From contig NZ_JAATOO010000009.1 of NCBI RefSeq assembly GCF_011806575.1, positions 124,001 to 188,000 on the forward strand: 64,000 bases of DNA. Direction: 5' to 3'. The position numbers and the translations under genes are program-made. Source of the DNA: Vibrio hepatarius (GTDB lineage: Bacteria > Pseudomonadota > Gammaproteobacteria > Enterobacterales > Vibrionaceae). Positions 17,684 through 27,068 of this stretch are shown here, in pieces. Under the pieces are notes generated by a model. The model saw only the letters and a program-made list of their open reading frames with translations. It was not told the origin of the DNA and did no database searches. Within the stretch, counting starts at the first letter, position 1, and every line of letters starts with the position of its first letter.

Positions 17684-18741
17684 ACCAAGCGAATAAGCCA
17701 AACCGAGCCAAAGCCAAGCCAAACAAATCAGCGAAACCGACGGTCAACACCCGTGAGATGAAAGTGACCACCGTCAAAGGGAAAGCGGGACTGCATTCTC
17801 GAAATGCACATCAAGGGCGTTATGATTTTCCTAAGTTGACCGCAGCGTTGCCAGAGTTGAAACCTTTTGTGATCAAGAATCCGAAAGGTGAACAGAGCAT
17901 CAACTTTTCTGATCCTGTCGCGGTTAAGTTGTTGAATAAGGCGTTGTTAGCTCATCATTACGGTGTCACTTTTTGGGATATCCCTCAGGGTTATCTTTGT
18001 CCACCCATTCCGGGTCGTGCAGACTATGTGCACCGCTTAGCGGAATTGTTGACGAAAGAGTCTAAGTCGTTAAAGCATAACTTGGTTCGTGCATTGGATG
18101 TTGGCGTGGGTGCCAACTGCATTTATCCAATTGTCGGTAGCACACAATACGGGTGGACGTATGTGGGGTCTGATGTTGATCCAGTATCGGTGAAAAACGC
18201 CAATTTGATTGCACAGCAGAATAAAGGTCTGAAAGGTAAGATCGAATGTCGACTGCAAAGTGATAGCCGCCATTTTTTCAAAGGCATCATTCAGCCGGGC
18301 GAGCATTACGATCTGACGACTTGTAACCCGCCATTCCATAAGTCTCTGCAAGAAGCCCAGCAAGGCACAGATCGCAAATTGAAAAATCTATCGGCTAACA
18401 AAGCCAAAAGAGGCCAAGCAAGTCAAAATCTCAAGCTGAAAGAATCACCTATACTCAACTTTGGTGGTCAGAATGCTGAGCTTTGGTGTCCGGGTGGCGA
18501 AGCCGCGTTCATCAAGAACATGGCTTTTGAAAGTCGAGACTTTGCTGACCAAGTACTTTGGTTCTCAACACTGATTTCGAAAAAGGACAATGTGCGTTGG
18601 ATGCGCAAAAACCTTGAGAAAGCAGGAGCAGCAGAAGTTCAGATTGTTGAAATGAGTCAAGGACAAAAAGTGAGTCGCTTTGTCGCTTGGACGTTCAAAA
18701 CGCCTGAGCAGCGTCAAGATTGGTTAAAACTGAAGAGTTGA
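17680..18741 (+). CDS. rlmF: 23S rRNA (adenine(1618)-N6)-methyltransferase
   Basis: 353 residues. The NPPF motif of adenine-N6 methyltransferases is at about residues 216-219 ([13 protein letters not shown]). The SAM-binding motif is around [14 protein letters not shown] (about residues 140-153). It methylates A1618 of 23S rRNA. The N-terminal 40 residues are Lys/Ala/Asn-rich and probably disordered, as in other RlmF proteins. Overlaps the YgjP-like gene by 4 bp; a small membrane-protein gene follows after 15 bp. Confidence 0.93.
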   Translation: MNQANKPNRAKAKPNKSAKPTVNTREMKVTTVKGKAGLHSRNAHQGRYDFPKLTAALPELKPFVIKNPKGEQSINFSDPVAVKLLNKALLAHHYGVTFWDIPQGYLCPPIPGRADYVHRLAELLTKESKSLKHNLVRALDVGVGANCIYPIVGSTQYGWTYVGSDVDPVSVKNANLIAQQNKGLKGKIECRLQSDSRHFFKGIIQPGEHYDLTTCNPPFHKSLQEAQQGTDRKLKNLSANKAKRGQASQNLKLKESPILNFGGQNAELWCPGGEAAFIKNMAFESRDFADQVLWFSTLISKKDNVRWMRKNLEKAGAAEVQIVEMSQGQKVSRFVAWTFKTPEQRQDWLKLKS

Positions 18742-18756
18742 TAAAGGAGAGGGTGT

Positions 18757-18945
18757 ATGGACTTTGAAATTTATATGCCCTGTCAGCCAGAGTGGTTTTG
18801 CACCAGTTTTCTATGGCTCTTTAGCGTTCTGTTAATCATTGGATTAGTCGGGTTCATTCGAATTCTGTACAAAGAACACAAGAAGATCTTACGCGCTTCC
18901 AGAGTACGTCGGAGGCGCAGGACGCACCACCGACATAGAAAATAG
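18757..18945 (+). CDS. Small single-helix membrane protein with an Arg/His-rich tail
   Basis: 62 residues. One hydrophobic segment (about residues 18-40, SFLWLFSVLLIIGLVGFIRIL) is followed by a very basic tail containing RRRRR and HRHRK. A strong ribosome site (AAAGGAG) precedes the ATG, and it lies 15 bp behind rlmF in the same direction; both argue that it is real. Convergent with the pilF-like gene, 1 bp between stops. No function known to me. Confidence 0.6.
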   Translation: MDFEIYMPCQPEWFCTSFLWLFSVLLIIGLVGFIRILYKEHKKILRASRVRRRRRTHHRHRK

Positions 18946-18946
18946 T

Positions 18947-19657
18947 TTATCCCAACTGTTCAAGCGTTTTACGATATTTCTGCTCCAATACTTCGTTTCC
19001 GGCTTTGCTCTCTAATTCTGCCAGCAGTTGTAGTGACGCCTTTTGCACTCCGTATCTCTGATTAAACTTCATTAGTCGAATTCTAGCTTCGGTAAACTCG
19101 CCAGCATCTATCTCTAGTTTTGCTAAGTTAAGCAGTGCTCGGACTCGGTTTGGGTCGTGGTCTAGTGTGCGACTGAAGTAGGTTTTCGCCTGTTCGACAT
19201 TTCCAGCTTTCAACGCACAAAACGCGGCATTTTCGTAGCTGGCGGAAATGAGGTAATAATAGGGCTGCTCAACGGCTTTCCTAAAAAACTTATCGGCTTT
19301 GTCATAGTCACCGAGCTTACACAGGAAAGTGCCGTAGTTATTGAGTACGTTACCGTTGCGTGGGTGCTGCCTTAGCGCCGTTTCATACATGCGTCGTGCA
19401 GATTTTGGTTCACCGACTTTTTCGAAGTAGTGCGCCATCGAGAGCTGAGCTCGGTAGTAGCCAGGGTAGTGTTCCATCGCCTTTTCTAGATTTTCTCGCG
19501 CTTTGTACATGTTGCCTTGCTCTAGGTAGCCAATACCCAGTGCAATTCGCGCTTCTGCACGCTCTTTTGGTTCGGCGACGGGTTCCGAGTTGCTACTCGT
19601 TTCCACAGTGACACAGCCTGATAAAGTGATCGCCAACAGAATTCCTAAACGACGCAT
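18947..19657 (-). CDS. PilF/PilW-like TPR lipoprotein
   Basis: 236 residues. Lipoprotein signal with lipobox LSGC (Cys at residue 15) and six or so tetratricopeptide repeats. NYGTFLCKLGDYDKADKFFRKAV is close to the PilF/PilW pattern. PilF/PilW is an outer-membrane pilotin that assembles the type IV pilus secretin PilQ. The family gene usually sits between rlmN and rodZ/ispG; here it lies alone between rlmF and metA, so this may be a second, diverged copy. It has its own promoter region downstream of the metA terminator. Confidence 0.75.
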   Translation of the reverse strand: MRRLGILLAITLSGCVTVETSSNSEPVAEPKERAEARIALGIGYLEQGNMYKARENLEKAMEHYPGYYRAQLSMAHYFEKVGEPKSARRMYETALRQHPRNGNVLNNYGTFLCKLGDYDKADKFFRKAVEQPYYYLISASYENAAFCALKAGNVEQAKTYFSRTLDHDPNRVRALLNLAKLEIDAGEFTEARIRLMKFNQRYGVQKASLQLLAELESKAGNEVLEQKYRKTLEQLG

Positions 19658-19774
19658 AATATCTTTCTACCCTGAAGAATTTAGTAGCATGTATAACGTA
19701 AACAAAGGCTTGTGATTAGGTGCATAACGGAAGTATGCGACTGACACGGCAATTATCGCCAGAATGAAAAGGCA

Positions 19775-19806
19775 GAGAAAACAAAAGGGCTTGAAGTAAG
19801 CCCTTT
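19775..19806 (-). terminator. Terminator after metA
   Basis: Nine-bp stem AAAGGGCTT (19784-19792) with AAGCCCTTT (19798-19806) and a 5-nt loop. On the minus strand it is followed by TGTTTTC-like T-rich sequence. Confidence 0.8.
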
Positions 19807-19816
19807 GTTGGATGGT

Positions 19817-20761
19817 TTAATCGTCGTCTTTAGTGAAGTTGGCTTCGCTAAAGTGGTCGAGATCGTATGGAGTTTGTTGGTAAACGCAGTAATTGAGCCA
19901 ATTTGCGAACAGAAGGTGTCCGTGGCTTCGCCAGCTTGCGCTTGGCTTATTATCTGGGTTGTTGTTCGGGTAATAGTTAACCGGAATCGCCGGCTCCATA
20001 CCTTCGCCTAAATCGCGGATGTACTCGTTGTGCAGTGTTAACGGGTCGTACTCCGGATGCCCGGTGACAAACACATTACGCTTATCTTTGGTCGATGCGA
20101 GATAAACACCTGCGACATCAGACGTAGCAAGAATATCTAGGTCAGTGTGTTCCTCTAGGTATTCCTGCGAGAAATCCGCGTAGCGCGAATGTGGCGCTAA
20201 GAATGTGTCATCAAAACCGCGTAAAACTGGGTGATACGGGTGGTGGATCTCGTGGTGATACACGCCTGATAACTTCTCTTTACGGGTGCGTTTTGGCAGG
20301 TTGTAAAGCAGCTTCAAACCCGCTTGCGCTGCCCAACAGACATACAATGTTGAGGTAACGTGGTCTTTTGCCCAGCTCATAATCGTTTGTAAGTGATCCC
20401 AATAGATCACATCTTCAAACTGAACTAAGCCTAGCGGCGCGCCGGTAATAATCAGGCCATCGAAATTTCGTCCTTTGATGGTCTCGAACTGACGATAAAA
20501 ATTATCCAAGTGTTCGGTTGGGGTATTTTTACTCGGGCGGTCGTCGATTCTCAGAAGCTCGATATCGACTTGTAGCGGACTGTTGGACAACAGACGTAGG
20601 AACTGAGTTTCCGTCTCAATTTTCTTAGGCATAAGATTGAGGATCAGAACCTTGAGCGGACGAATCTCCTGCGTTGAAGCACGAGATTCCGGCATGACGA
20701 ATATGTGTTCCTGTCTTAATACGTCAGTTGCAGGTAATTGATCGGGGATCTTAATAGGCAC
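19817..20761 (-). CDS. metA: Homoserine O-succinyltransferase
   Basis: 314 residues. First committed step of methionine synthesis: homoserine plus succinyl-CoA gives O-succinylhomoserine. C142 (VCWAAQAG), H235 and E237 (TGHPEYD) occupy the positions of the known catalytic triad. The enzyme is subject to end-product control in enterics. A MetJ-type operator lies 28-43 bp upstream of the start. Acetyl versus succinyl preference cannot be fixed with certainty; the name follows the gamma-proteobacterial family. Confidence 0.95.
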   Translation of the reverse strand: MPIKIPDQLPATDVLRQEHIFVMPESRASTQEIRPLKVLILNLMPKKIETETQFLRLLSNSPLQVDIELLRIDDRPSKNTPTEHLDNFYRQFETIKGRNFDGLIITGAPLGLVQFEDVIYWDHLQTIMSWAKDHVTSTLYVCWAAQAGLKLLYNLPKRTRKEKLSGVYHHEIHHPYHPVLRGFDDTFLAPHSRYADFSQEYLEEHTDLDILATSDVAGVYLASTKDKRNVFVTGHPEYDPLTLHNEYIRDLGEGMEPAIPVNYYPNNNPDNKPSASWRSHGHLLFANWLNYCVYQQTPYDLDHFSEANFTKDDD

Positions 20762-20788
20762 AGCTTACTCCCTAAGCATTATTTATGG

Positions 20789-20804
20789 ACGTCTATACAT
20801 CTAA
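20789..20804. promoter_or_regulatory. Candidate MetJ operator upstream of metA
   Basis: Two adjacent 8-mers, GGACGTCT and ATACATCT, match the Met box AGACGTCT at 7 of 8 and 6 of 8 positions. The site is 28 bp upstream of the metA start on the minus strand. Tandem met boxes are the known binding mode of the methionine repressor. Confidence 0.7.
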
Positions 20805-20892
20805 ACTTAACCCAATAAGATCGGCTTGTCGATAGCAATTTAGAGCCATTTCATATTATGATTCGGGCAAACAAACTCTAATCTCACATTTG

Positions 20893-21285
20893 ATGACCCT
20901 CAAACTGACTCTTATTCGTGGTTTACCCGGCTCAGGAAAAAGCACTCTAGCGAAAACCTTTCACGCTAATCATTACGAAGCTGATATGTACTTTGTTGAT
21001 AACAAAGGCTGTTATGCGTACCAAGCTGAAAAGCTCGCGTTGGCGCATCAATGGTGCCAGTCGATGACAGAGAAAAGTTTGGCGCGTAAGCAAAGTGTTG
21101 TGGTCTCCAATACCTTTGTTCGTCGCTGGGAGATGGCGCCTTACTTAAAAATGGCAAAGCGCTACGGGGCGAAACTGGAAGTGATCGAATGCACAGAGAA
21201 CTTTGGCAATATTCATGGCGTTGAGCCTGAAACAATCGAAAAAATGAAAAAGCGGTGGCAAGAATGGCAAAGCGTTCCCCAGTAG
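20893..21285 (+). CDS. Small P-loop ATPase / kinase-like protein
   Basis: About 130 residues with a clean Walker A GLPGSGKST (residues 8-16 from the ATG at 20893; a TTG at 20890 is an alternative start). The layout resembles the AAA_33/polynucleotide kinase-like group (N4BP2L1-like): short, an aspartate in EADMYF and a conserved SNTFVRRWEM segment. Predicted to phosphorylate a small molecule or a nucleic acid end; substrate unknown. It is divergent from metA and overlaps the next gene. Confidence 0.75.
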   Translation: MTLKLTLIRGLPGSGKSTLAKTFHANHYEADMYFVDNKGCYAYQAEKLALAHQWCQSMTEKSLARKQSVVVSNTFVRRWEMAPYLKMAKRYGAKLEVIECTENFGNIHGVEPETIEKMKKRWQEWQSVPQ

Positions 21286-21701
21286 TAGAAATGACTTCTT
21301 ATGGCATTTACAAAGAGTGGGATTCTCATTCCAAGCATCTACCGAAGATCCAAGAATTCACCACCAAAGTACCCGCCGATGAAGAGGTTGAGTTTGGTTA
21401 CATCGTCAATATCAAGAAAGCCAAGGGCGAGGTGATTGAGTTCTGCATTGACCATCCTGGCGTGCTGGGTAAAAAAGGGCAGGTACTCGAACCATTCACC
21501 GGTGACTTGCACGTTGGTAGCAATGACTGGGACTTCTACTTAGGCGACACGATTCAACTGCTCGACCCAATCAATGGTATGGAGTCCAACATCGGTAAGT
21601 GGCGCATGACGATCACGCTAGGCGGCAAAGTGATCGCAGACAAAACATTCGACGTTTATGCCAGAGACGAAGGCGAGTTCTGGAAAAGCCGCGGCTTTTA
21701 G
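21264..21701 (+). CDS. DUF3859 family protein
   Basis: About 145 residues, recognised as DUF3859 from SYGIYKEWDSHSKHLPKIQEFTTKVPADEEVEFGY and the later HPGVLGKKGQVLEPFTGDLHVGSNDWDFYLGD. The immunoglobulin-like all-beta look is inferred. Three starts are possible: GTG 21255, ATG 21264 and ATG 21291. The first two overlap the kinase-like gene. I chose the middle one without a decisive ribosome site. Function unknown. Confidence 0.75.
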   Translation: MAKRSPVVEMTSYGIYKEWDSHSKHLPKIQEFTTKVPADEEVEFGYIVNIKKAKGEVIEFCIDHPGVLGKKGQVLEPFTGDLHVGSNDWDFYLGDTIQLLDPINGMESNIGKWRMTITLGGKVIADKTFDVYARDEGEFWKSRGF

Positions 21702-21849
21702 CCAACTTTCATAGGGCGCTGGTTTCTTAATTCAGCGCCACTTTTACAGGATACTGTGACGTATTAATCAATAATTTAGAACTATATCAAACCAGCACAT
21801 CGATAAATTTCATAAACTCTTTGTAATTATAAAAATATAACAATGACAT

Positions 21850-24573
21850 ATGAGATTTTTTCGCTTTCTGAACTTCAACTTGCAAACCAAAACCGCGCTC
21901 TATTTCGCCATAGGATTACTTGGGGTAACCCTTAGTAGCTTATTCATCATTCGTTATTTCTTTTTGGTCAGCTTAGATGAGCTAGAAAGGACGGATATAG
22001 CAGCCGCTAGAAAGCAGGCGAGTAGCGTGATCAGTATGATGGTCACCAGCCAAGAAGAGCATTCTTACGATTGGGCGATGTGGGACGAAACACATGAGTT
22101 ACTTTCCGGTGCGGATGTCGAAGCCTACACGGAACGAAACTTAATGGCAGAAACGCTAGATGCGTTGAACCTCGATCTTATGTTGTTTATGACTCTGAAG
22201 GGTGACATTGTCACTTCTTTATCTCGCTACGAAGGGGACAGCCAGTTTGCTGACCTAATTCCTTTGTTATCTTCGCATGACGACGTTGTCAGTTACATTA
22301 AGGCAATGAACCAAACTTTAGATGGCAAGCGCGTCAGCAAAAGTGGTTTAGTATGGCTTGGTGATAACATTTGGTCGGTGAGTTTAACTCCGGTCAGAAA
22401 CAGTGAGGGGACATCGGCTTCTTCTGGTTGGATGATTTGGGGTCAAAACCTCTCGGCACGTTTTCCTGGGGATTACTCAAATATTCTAACTGGGAGTAAT
22501 GTCATCGAACGGCTCCCTGAGTCGTACTCTAGTACTGGAGATGGTCACATTCATTTAGATAGAACGGATACAACATTGACCGAATGGTCTGAGTTGACCG
22601 GGCTATCAGGGCAGCCGGTCGCAACATTGTGCACACAAATACAACGTACACATTATATGAAAGGCAGCCAACTATTTAAGTATTTGCTTGCCGCATTTAT
22701 CTTCGCAACCACGGTAATTTCGTTGGTTACATTATTGATATTCCGTAAGAAAGTGGCGGTGAGATTTTCTGATCTAGAAAAGCACATTGAAGAGTTATTC
22801 TCAACTCACCAACTTGAGCGTTCAGAGTCGAAAAGCAAAGATGAGCTGGATATTTTAGCTCATCTTCTTCAGGCGCTATCTAGCAACACATCGATGGCTC
22901 AAGAGCGTTTAAAAGATACGTTGCAAAAGTTTGAAGCCTTATATCAAAGTCGTAATATTGCGATGGTGCTGGTACGTAACAGAGAAATTATCGATATCAA
23001 CCAGACCGCATTGGAGCTACTTGAATACGAGAAAGAAGACGTATTACAACACCCGCTGGATTTACTGTGTCCTGAAAATGAAGACCAACCAGAGTGCCAA
23101 GTGGACATTATGTATCGCGAATTTAATCGCGGCAAAAAGCATTTTGAAGCTTGTGTGTTGACAAGCAAAGGCGAACAGGTTGAGTGTTCGATTGAGACGA
23201 CGTTGATTCAGCATGAAGGTGAAGATGCGATCATGCTGGCGATTCAGGACCAACGAGAGAAGAAACTCCAAGAGCAGTTGATTGAGACACTGAGTGAACA
23301 AGACTACTTGTCCGAGCTCAGCAATCGTAAAGCCATTTTCGATAAAGCGAACAACTTTATCGTTTCTACACCAAACCAGTTCTCTTTTATTTACATCAGT
23401 ATTCCACGTTTAAAAGTGGTGTCAGAAGTGTTCGGCAACCAAATTTTTGACGATGCCATTCGCTATATCGCTTCTATGTTTGTCAATCATCTACCGCAGT
23501 TTCAGGTAGGCCGCATTAGCGTGCACGAGTTTGTTGTACTTATCCCAGATTACAAAGCGTGCGAAGAAGCGGTTCATGGTACTACCCGTGTGTTAGACGA
23601 GTTGTCATCCAAGAAGCAGATCTTGGGCGTGGAGCTGGACTTGAGTGCCCAAGCTGCAATTTTAGACCCAGAAATCACTCATGAAGAACTTGACTACTTA
23701 CTCCAAGCGGCTGTACACGCAGTACAAAATGAAGCGAGTAAAGAGTCGACGTTAAAAATCATTAAGGTCGGAAAAGAGATCTTTGAGCGCGCGAAACTTT
23801 CTTCTGATATTTGCCGTGAGCTGGCAAGTGCAATTCGAGAGCAACAAATCGTAGCGTATTATCAGCCGATTGTGGATACCAAAACCGGTGAGATCAATGG
23901 CTTTGAGGCCCTGGCACGTTGGCTTCATCCGACGCTGGGTATTGTTTCTCCGGGCGTATTTATTCCACTAGCTGAGCAGAACAATCTTGAAATTGAGCTA
24001 GGTGAATCGATTATTGAACAAGCCTGTCAGTTTATCGAAAAAGTAAATACCCAACGTGGTAACGCGAATCTTCGTCCGGTAACGGTTCATGTTAACTTGA
24101 GTTCAACGCATTTCTATCACACCCACTTAGTGAAATACTTAGAAGAAGTCACCGCTCGGCACCAAGTTCAGGCGGGCCAATTAGTGGTAGAGATGACAGA
24201 AAGCATGCTGATGGGTGTAGAAACCGAAGTGATCAGCCGAATGGAAGAGATTAAGTCTCTGGGTATTCAACTCGCGTTGGATGACTTTGGGACAGGTTAC
24301 TCGTCGTTCAGTACATTGTGCAGTTTCCCACTGGATATCGTTAAGCTGGATAAGTCGTATATCGACCAATTGGACCAAAACGAACGCGCTAAAATTCTTA
24401 TTCGGAATATCGTTAAAATGGCGCAGGAGCTTGGTTTGACCACAGTTGCGGAAGGCGTTGAAACAGCGTCTCAGGTGCGTAAGTTGAGAAACTGGAACAT
24501 CGAGGAGATTCAGGGTTTTTACTTCTATAAACCTATGCCAGTAGAAGAAGCGTTTATTATCGCTCAGCGGTAA
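21850..24573 (+). CDS. Membrane c-di-GMP phosphodiesterase: CHASE4-PAS-degenerate GGDEF-EAL
   Basis: 907 residues. TM1 at about 15-36; a periplasmic CHASE4 domain (about 55-215, with DWAMWDE); TM2 at about 280-300; a coiled linker; PAS (about 360-470); a GGDEF-like domain (about 485-630); and an EAL domain (about 650-900). The GGDEF core reads SVHEF, so cyclase activity is unlikely. The EAL domain keeps EALARW, the VNLSS asparagine, EMTES, DDFGTGYSS, DKSY and EGVET, so it should hydrolyse c-di-GMP. Monocistronic, with a strong terminator. Signal unknown. Confidence 0.88.
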   Translation: MRFFRFLNFNLQTKTALYFAIGLLGVTLSSLFIIRYFFLVSLDELERTDIAAARKQASSVISMMVTSQEEHSYDWAMWDETHELLSGADVEAYTERNLMAETLDALNLDLMLFMTLKGDIVTSLSRYEGDSQFADLIPLLSSHDDVVSYIKAMNQTLDGKRVSKSGLVWLGDNIWSVSLTPVRNSEGTSASSGWMIWGQNLSARFPGDYSNILTGSNVIERLPESYSSTGDGHIHLDRTDTTLTEWSELTGLSGQPVATLCTQIQRTHYMKGSQLFKYLLAAFIFATTVISLVTLLIFRKKVAVRFSDLEKHIEELFSTHQLERSESKSKDELDILAHLLQALSSNTSMAQERLKDTLQKFEALYQSRNIAMVLVRNREIIDINQTALELLEYEKEDVLQHPLDLLCPENEDQPECQVDIMYREFNRGKKHFEACVLTSKGEQVECSIETTLIQHEGEDAIMLAIQDQREKKLQEQLIETLSEQDYLSELSNRKAIFDKANNFIVSTPNQFSFIYISIPRLKVVSEVFGNQIFDDAIRYIASMFVNHLPQFQVGRISVHEFVVLIPDYKACEEAVHGTTRVLDELSSKKQILGVELDLSAQAAILDPEITHEELDYLLQAAVHAVQNEASKESTLKIIKVGKEIFERAKLSSDICRELASAIREQQIVAYYQPIVDTKTGEINGFEALARWLHPTLGIVSPGVFIPLAEQNNLEIELGESIIEQACQFIEKVNTQRGNANLRPVTVHVNLSSTHFYHTHLVKYLEEVTARHQVQAGQLVVEMTESMLMGVETEVISRMEEIKSLGIQLALDDFGTGYSSFSTLCSFPLDIVKLDKSYIDQLDQNERAKILIRNIVKMAQELGLTTVAEGVETASQVRKLRNWNIEEIQGFYFYKPMPVEEAFIIAQR

Positions 24574-24593
24574 TCGCTGGTAGATGTCATCAT

Positions 24594-24624
24594 AAAAAAA
24601 GTAGCCCAATGTGGGCTACTTTTT
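24594..24624. terminator. Bidirectional terminator between EAL gene and DUF2058 gene
   Basis: Eight-bp stem GTAGCCCA (24601-24608) with TGGGCTAC (24612-24619), flanked by seven A on the left and five T on the right. It serves both convergent genes. Confidence 0.88.
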
Positions 24625-24649
24625 GCTTTGGGGTTTGTGTTGTTGGTGA

Positions 24650-25171
24650 TTACCACATTAGATCGTCTGGTACGACGAAATCCGCGTACGGGTCATCCTC
24701 GTCCACCGCATCCGATTCAGTTTCGTTTTGTGCAATGATCACTTGCTCATCACGTTGTGCAATCTTGTTTGCCACACTGCTCGGAATCACTACATAGCTT
24801 TCTTCATAACGCGCAATCGCGAGAATGCCTTTAACAAGTTGGTCGCGGATAAGAGCTGGTGTGTAAAGTGATTTAACCAGCGTACCATCGGTGAAGTTGT
24901 ACTTAATGTCACCGTCAGCTAAATCAATCTTGTTCATTTCGATCAACTGCTTGATTTGAGCCTGAACTTCTTTGCTTAAGCGTTGCTCTTTCTGTTGCGT
25001 GCTCAGCTCTTTGTCGCGTTGCTGCTGCAGGCGTTTGTTCTCTTCGACTGCGGCTTTTACTTCACGTGCTTGTACGCGAGATTTTTTAGAACCTTTCTTC
25101 GCTTTCTTCAGCTTTTTCTCATTCACCAAGCCAGCTTTTAGCATCTGCTCTTGTAGCGTTAGTTTTGCCAT
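24650..25171 (-). CDS. DUF2058 family protein (YaiL-like)
   Basis: 173 residues. The N-terminal third is a highly charged Lys/Gln/Glu-rich coiled coil (KKLKKAKKGSKKSRVQ onward); the C-terminal part has the conserved DGDIKYNFTDGTLVKSLY segment of DUF2058/YaiL. Described in databases as nucleoprotein or polynucleotide-associated; no enzymatic activity is evident. Divergent from rof with a 183-bp gap. Confidence 0.85.
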   Translation of the reverse strand: MAKLTLQEQMLKAGLVNEKKLKKAKKGSKKSRVQAREVKAAVEENKRLQQQRDKELSTQQKEQRLSKEVQAQIKQLIEMNKIDLADGDIKYNFTDGTLVKSLYTPALIRDQLVKGILAIARYEESYVVIPSSVANKIAQRDEQVIIAQNETESDAVDEDDPYADFVVPDDLMW

Positions 25172-25354
25172 GATTAATCCGTTTTATCCAATTTGTCCGC
25201 ATTGTATAAGGACAGCGAAATCAAATAAAGAATAGCAGGAAAGATTCCGCCTTTTTCATCTGTCTATTCTCCAACCTTGATGAATAATACATAGCAAAAG
25301 ACCGCAATCTGGGCATAAAGTAGACTCAGCACAGCCGAAAATAGGAAGACGTTA

Positions 25355-25603
25355 ATGATTAGCTGCAATGAATATGACTACATCGAAATCGCATGTATGT
25401 ATCGTTACCCAATTAAACTGACACTCAAATCAGGCGAAGTGTTGGAGTGCGTTGCATTGGATACTGCACGTAATAACGCTCGTCAAGAGTGCATAAAAAT
25501 CGATCAAAACGGCGAACACACATTAATAGAGCTCGACACGCTCGTTAGTTTAGATGTATTAGTCACGAACCCTCATTTTCAGGCGGTGCGCTTTTCACAA
25601 TAA
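25355..25603 (+). CDS. rof: Rho-binding antiterminator
   Basis: 82 residues. Matches Rof/YaeO: NEYDYIEIACMYRYPIKLTLKSG at the N-terminus and an Sm-like beta barrel. Rof binds the transcription terminator Rho and blocks its RNA-binding site, lowering Rho-dependent termination. Length and the acidic N-terminal part fit. Confidence 0.9.
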   Translation: MISCNEYDYIEIACMYRYPIKLTLKSGEVLECVALDTARNNARQECIKIDQNGEHTLIELDTLVSLDVLVTNPHFQAVRFSQ

Positions 25604-25907
25604 GAGATAGACCGAAGTTGCCGTTACTCATAGATATCCCAGCCTATGCATGAGTGTGACCCTAGCTTCACACTCAAGTGTTAATACTTGACGATATTCT
25701 CTCGGCTCTTTTCGTGACGAAGTACGGCAAAATTTTCCATCGGTACAAATAAATATCATTGTACGCTGTGCTCTAAACCACAAATGTTCATACAAGTTGG
25801 TGATCTGCCTGCAAAACTTTAGTTCTTAACTATGCTCAAGATAGGGAGTAAGTTTGCGTTCGAATCCGCGTGCAAACTTAGTGCGGTAGGACCAAAAGCG
25901 AGCAGAT
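25604..25907. other. Gene-free spacer upstream of the REC-HDOD gene
   Basis: Contains a 9-bp inverted repeat, TGAGTGTGA (25651-25659) and TCACACTCA (25668-25676), with an 8-nt loop. It has no T-run, so it may be a weak terminator for rof or a protein-binding site. The remainder probably holds the promoter of the signalling cluster. No protein gene seen. Confidence 0.5.
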
Positions 25908-27059
25908 ATGGCAAGTAGTGGTTTTCATGTTCTGTACATTGATGATGATAAATTCATGTTGAAAGCAGCCAGTCGGTTGCTGAGACGACTCAGGCCTGAA
26001 TGGTCTGTTACGCTAATTGAAGAGCCGATTTCTTGGCTAGACTATGTGACGTCGCATACCACATCTCCAGATTTAGTCCTTTGTGATTTACTGATGCCGG
26101 GAATCAGAGGGGACGAGCTGCTAGTCCAAGTACGTAAACAGTTTCCCAATAGTACACGAGCTTTGATTACCGGTGATACGACCCTCGAGATTGATGCGTT
26201 GAGCAACAACTGGACGCATTTCATCTTACCCAAACCATTCACTGAGAAGGACTTCGAACAGGTTTTAACGTGTGCAGAGCGCTTAAGAACGTTTCCATTT
26301 TCTTCTTTGTGTCGAGAGAAGCTAGCAGGTATCGAAACCTTGCCTGTTATGCCTGGTATCGTCAAACAACTTGAGCGTTGTATTAAAAATGACCAATGCG
26401 GTTGTGCTGAGTTTGCACAAATAGTGGCAAACGAACCTCCGTTGGTAGGCCAAGTCCTCAAAGCAGCTAACTCTGCTTATTTTGGATTTGAAACACAAAC
26501 CAGTTCTCTCAACACTGCTGTCTCAAGACTGGGTATGAGTGTTGTGAGCGCTTTTGCACTTGCGATGTTGAGTCGCCATTGTTTTAAACGACTGAAGAAT
26601 ACCGAACACGAACGCATAGTGCTGCACCATCGGGATCTCGCTAGCGTATCAGTGACTATTGCTAAAATGCTTGGGTGGGATAGTGAACAGCAAGAAAAAT
26701 TGTATTTGGTATGTTTACTCTCTTCTATCGGCAAATTGACCATGCGAGAAATGGGTCACGTACCTGAAGTCTGCAAGGACAACCCACTGGCTTTACAGCA
26801 TAAGTATCAGGATAGCGATGTCATCAGTGCCTATATTCTGATTTTGTGGGGCTATGATTTACAAGTTGCCGAAGCCGTGTTGGAGTTGGGTCGCGCCGAA
26901 CTTGGCGAAGACCCGACCCGTTGGGACATCTGTCATATTGTTAAGTTTGCTGAAACCTTTCTAGAGGCGCGGTCAGAAGCGTCATTGAATGATTGGTATG
27001 ATTCATTGCCTGATAATCTCGTCATGTTGTCTAAACCTTTGTTATCACCAGTAGAGTAG
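25908..27059 (+). CDS. Response regulator with REC and HDOD domains
   Basis: 383 residues. The N-terminal receiver has acidic residues IDDD (11-14), the phosphoacceptor D60 (LCDLLMPG), the TG site and K in LPKPF. An HDOD domain follows from about residue 140 (LPVMPGIVKQLERCI ... NEPPLVGQVLKAANSAYFG) to about 330. HDOD proteins lack phosphohydrolase activity in most studied cases and act as signalling scaffolds. First gene of a co-directional cluster with CheY-like, CheC-like and kinase genes; the next gene follows after 9 bp. Confidence 0.88.
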   Translation: MASSGFHVLYIDDDKFMLKAASRLLRRLRPEWSVTLIEEPISWLDYVTSHTTSPDLVLCDLLMPGIRGDELLVQVRKQFPNSTRALITGDTTLEIDALSNNWTHFILPKPFTEKDFEQVLTCAERLRTFPFSSLCREKLAGIETLPVMPGIVKQLERCIKNDQCGCAEFAQIVANEPPLVGQVLKAANSAYFGFETQTSSLNTAVSRLGMSVVSAFALAMLSRHCFKRLKNTEHERIVLHHRDLASVSVTIAKMLGWDSEQQEKLYLVCLLSSIGKLTMREMGHVPEVCKDNPLALQHKYQDSDVISAYILILWGYDLQVAEAVLELGRAELGEDPTRWDICHIVKFAETFLEARSEASLNDWYDSLPDNLVMLSKPLLSPVE

Positions 27060-27068
27060 GAGGAAGGT

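Noticed and set aside
25651..25676. TGTGA-N8-TCACA inverted repeat as a CRP site
   Set aside because: The spacer between the half-sites is 8 bp; CRP sites have 6. Kept only as an unassigned inverted repeat.
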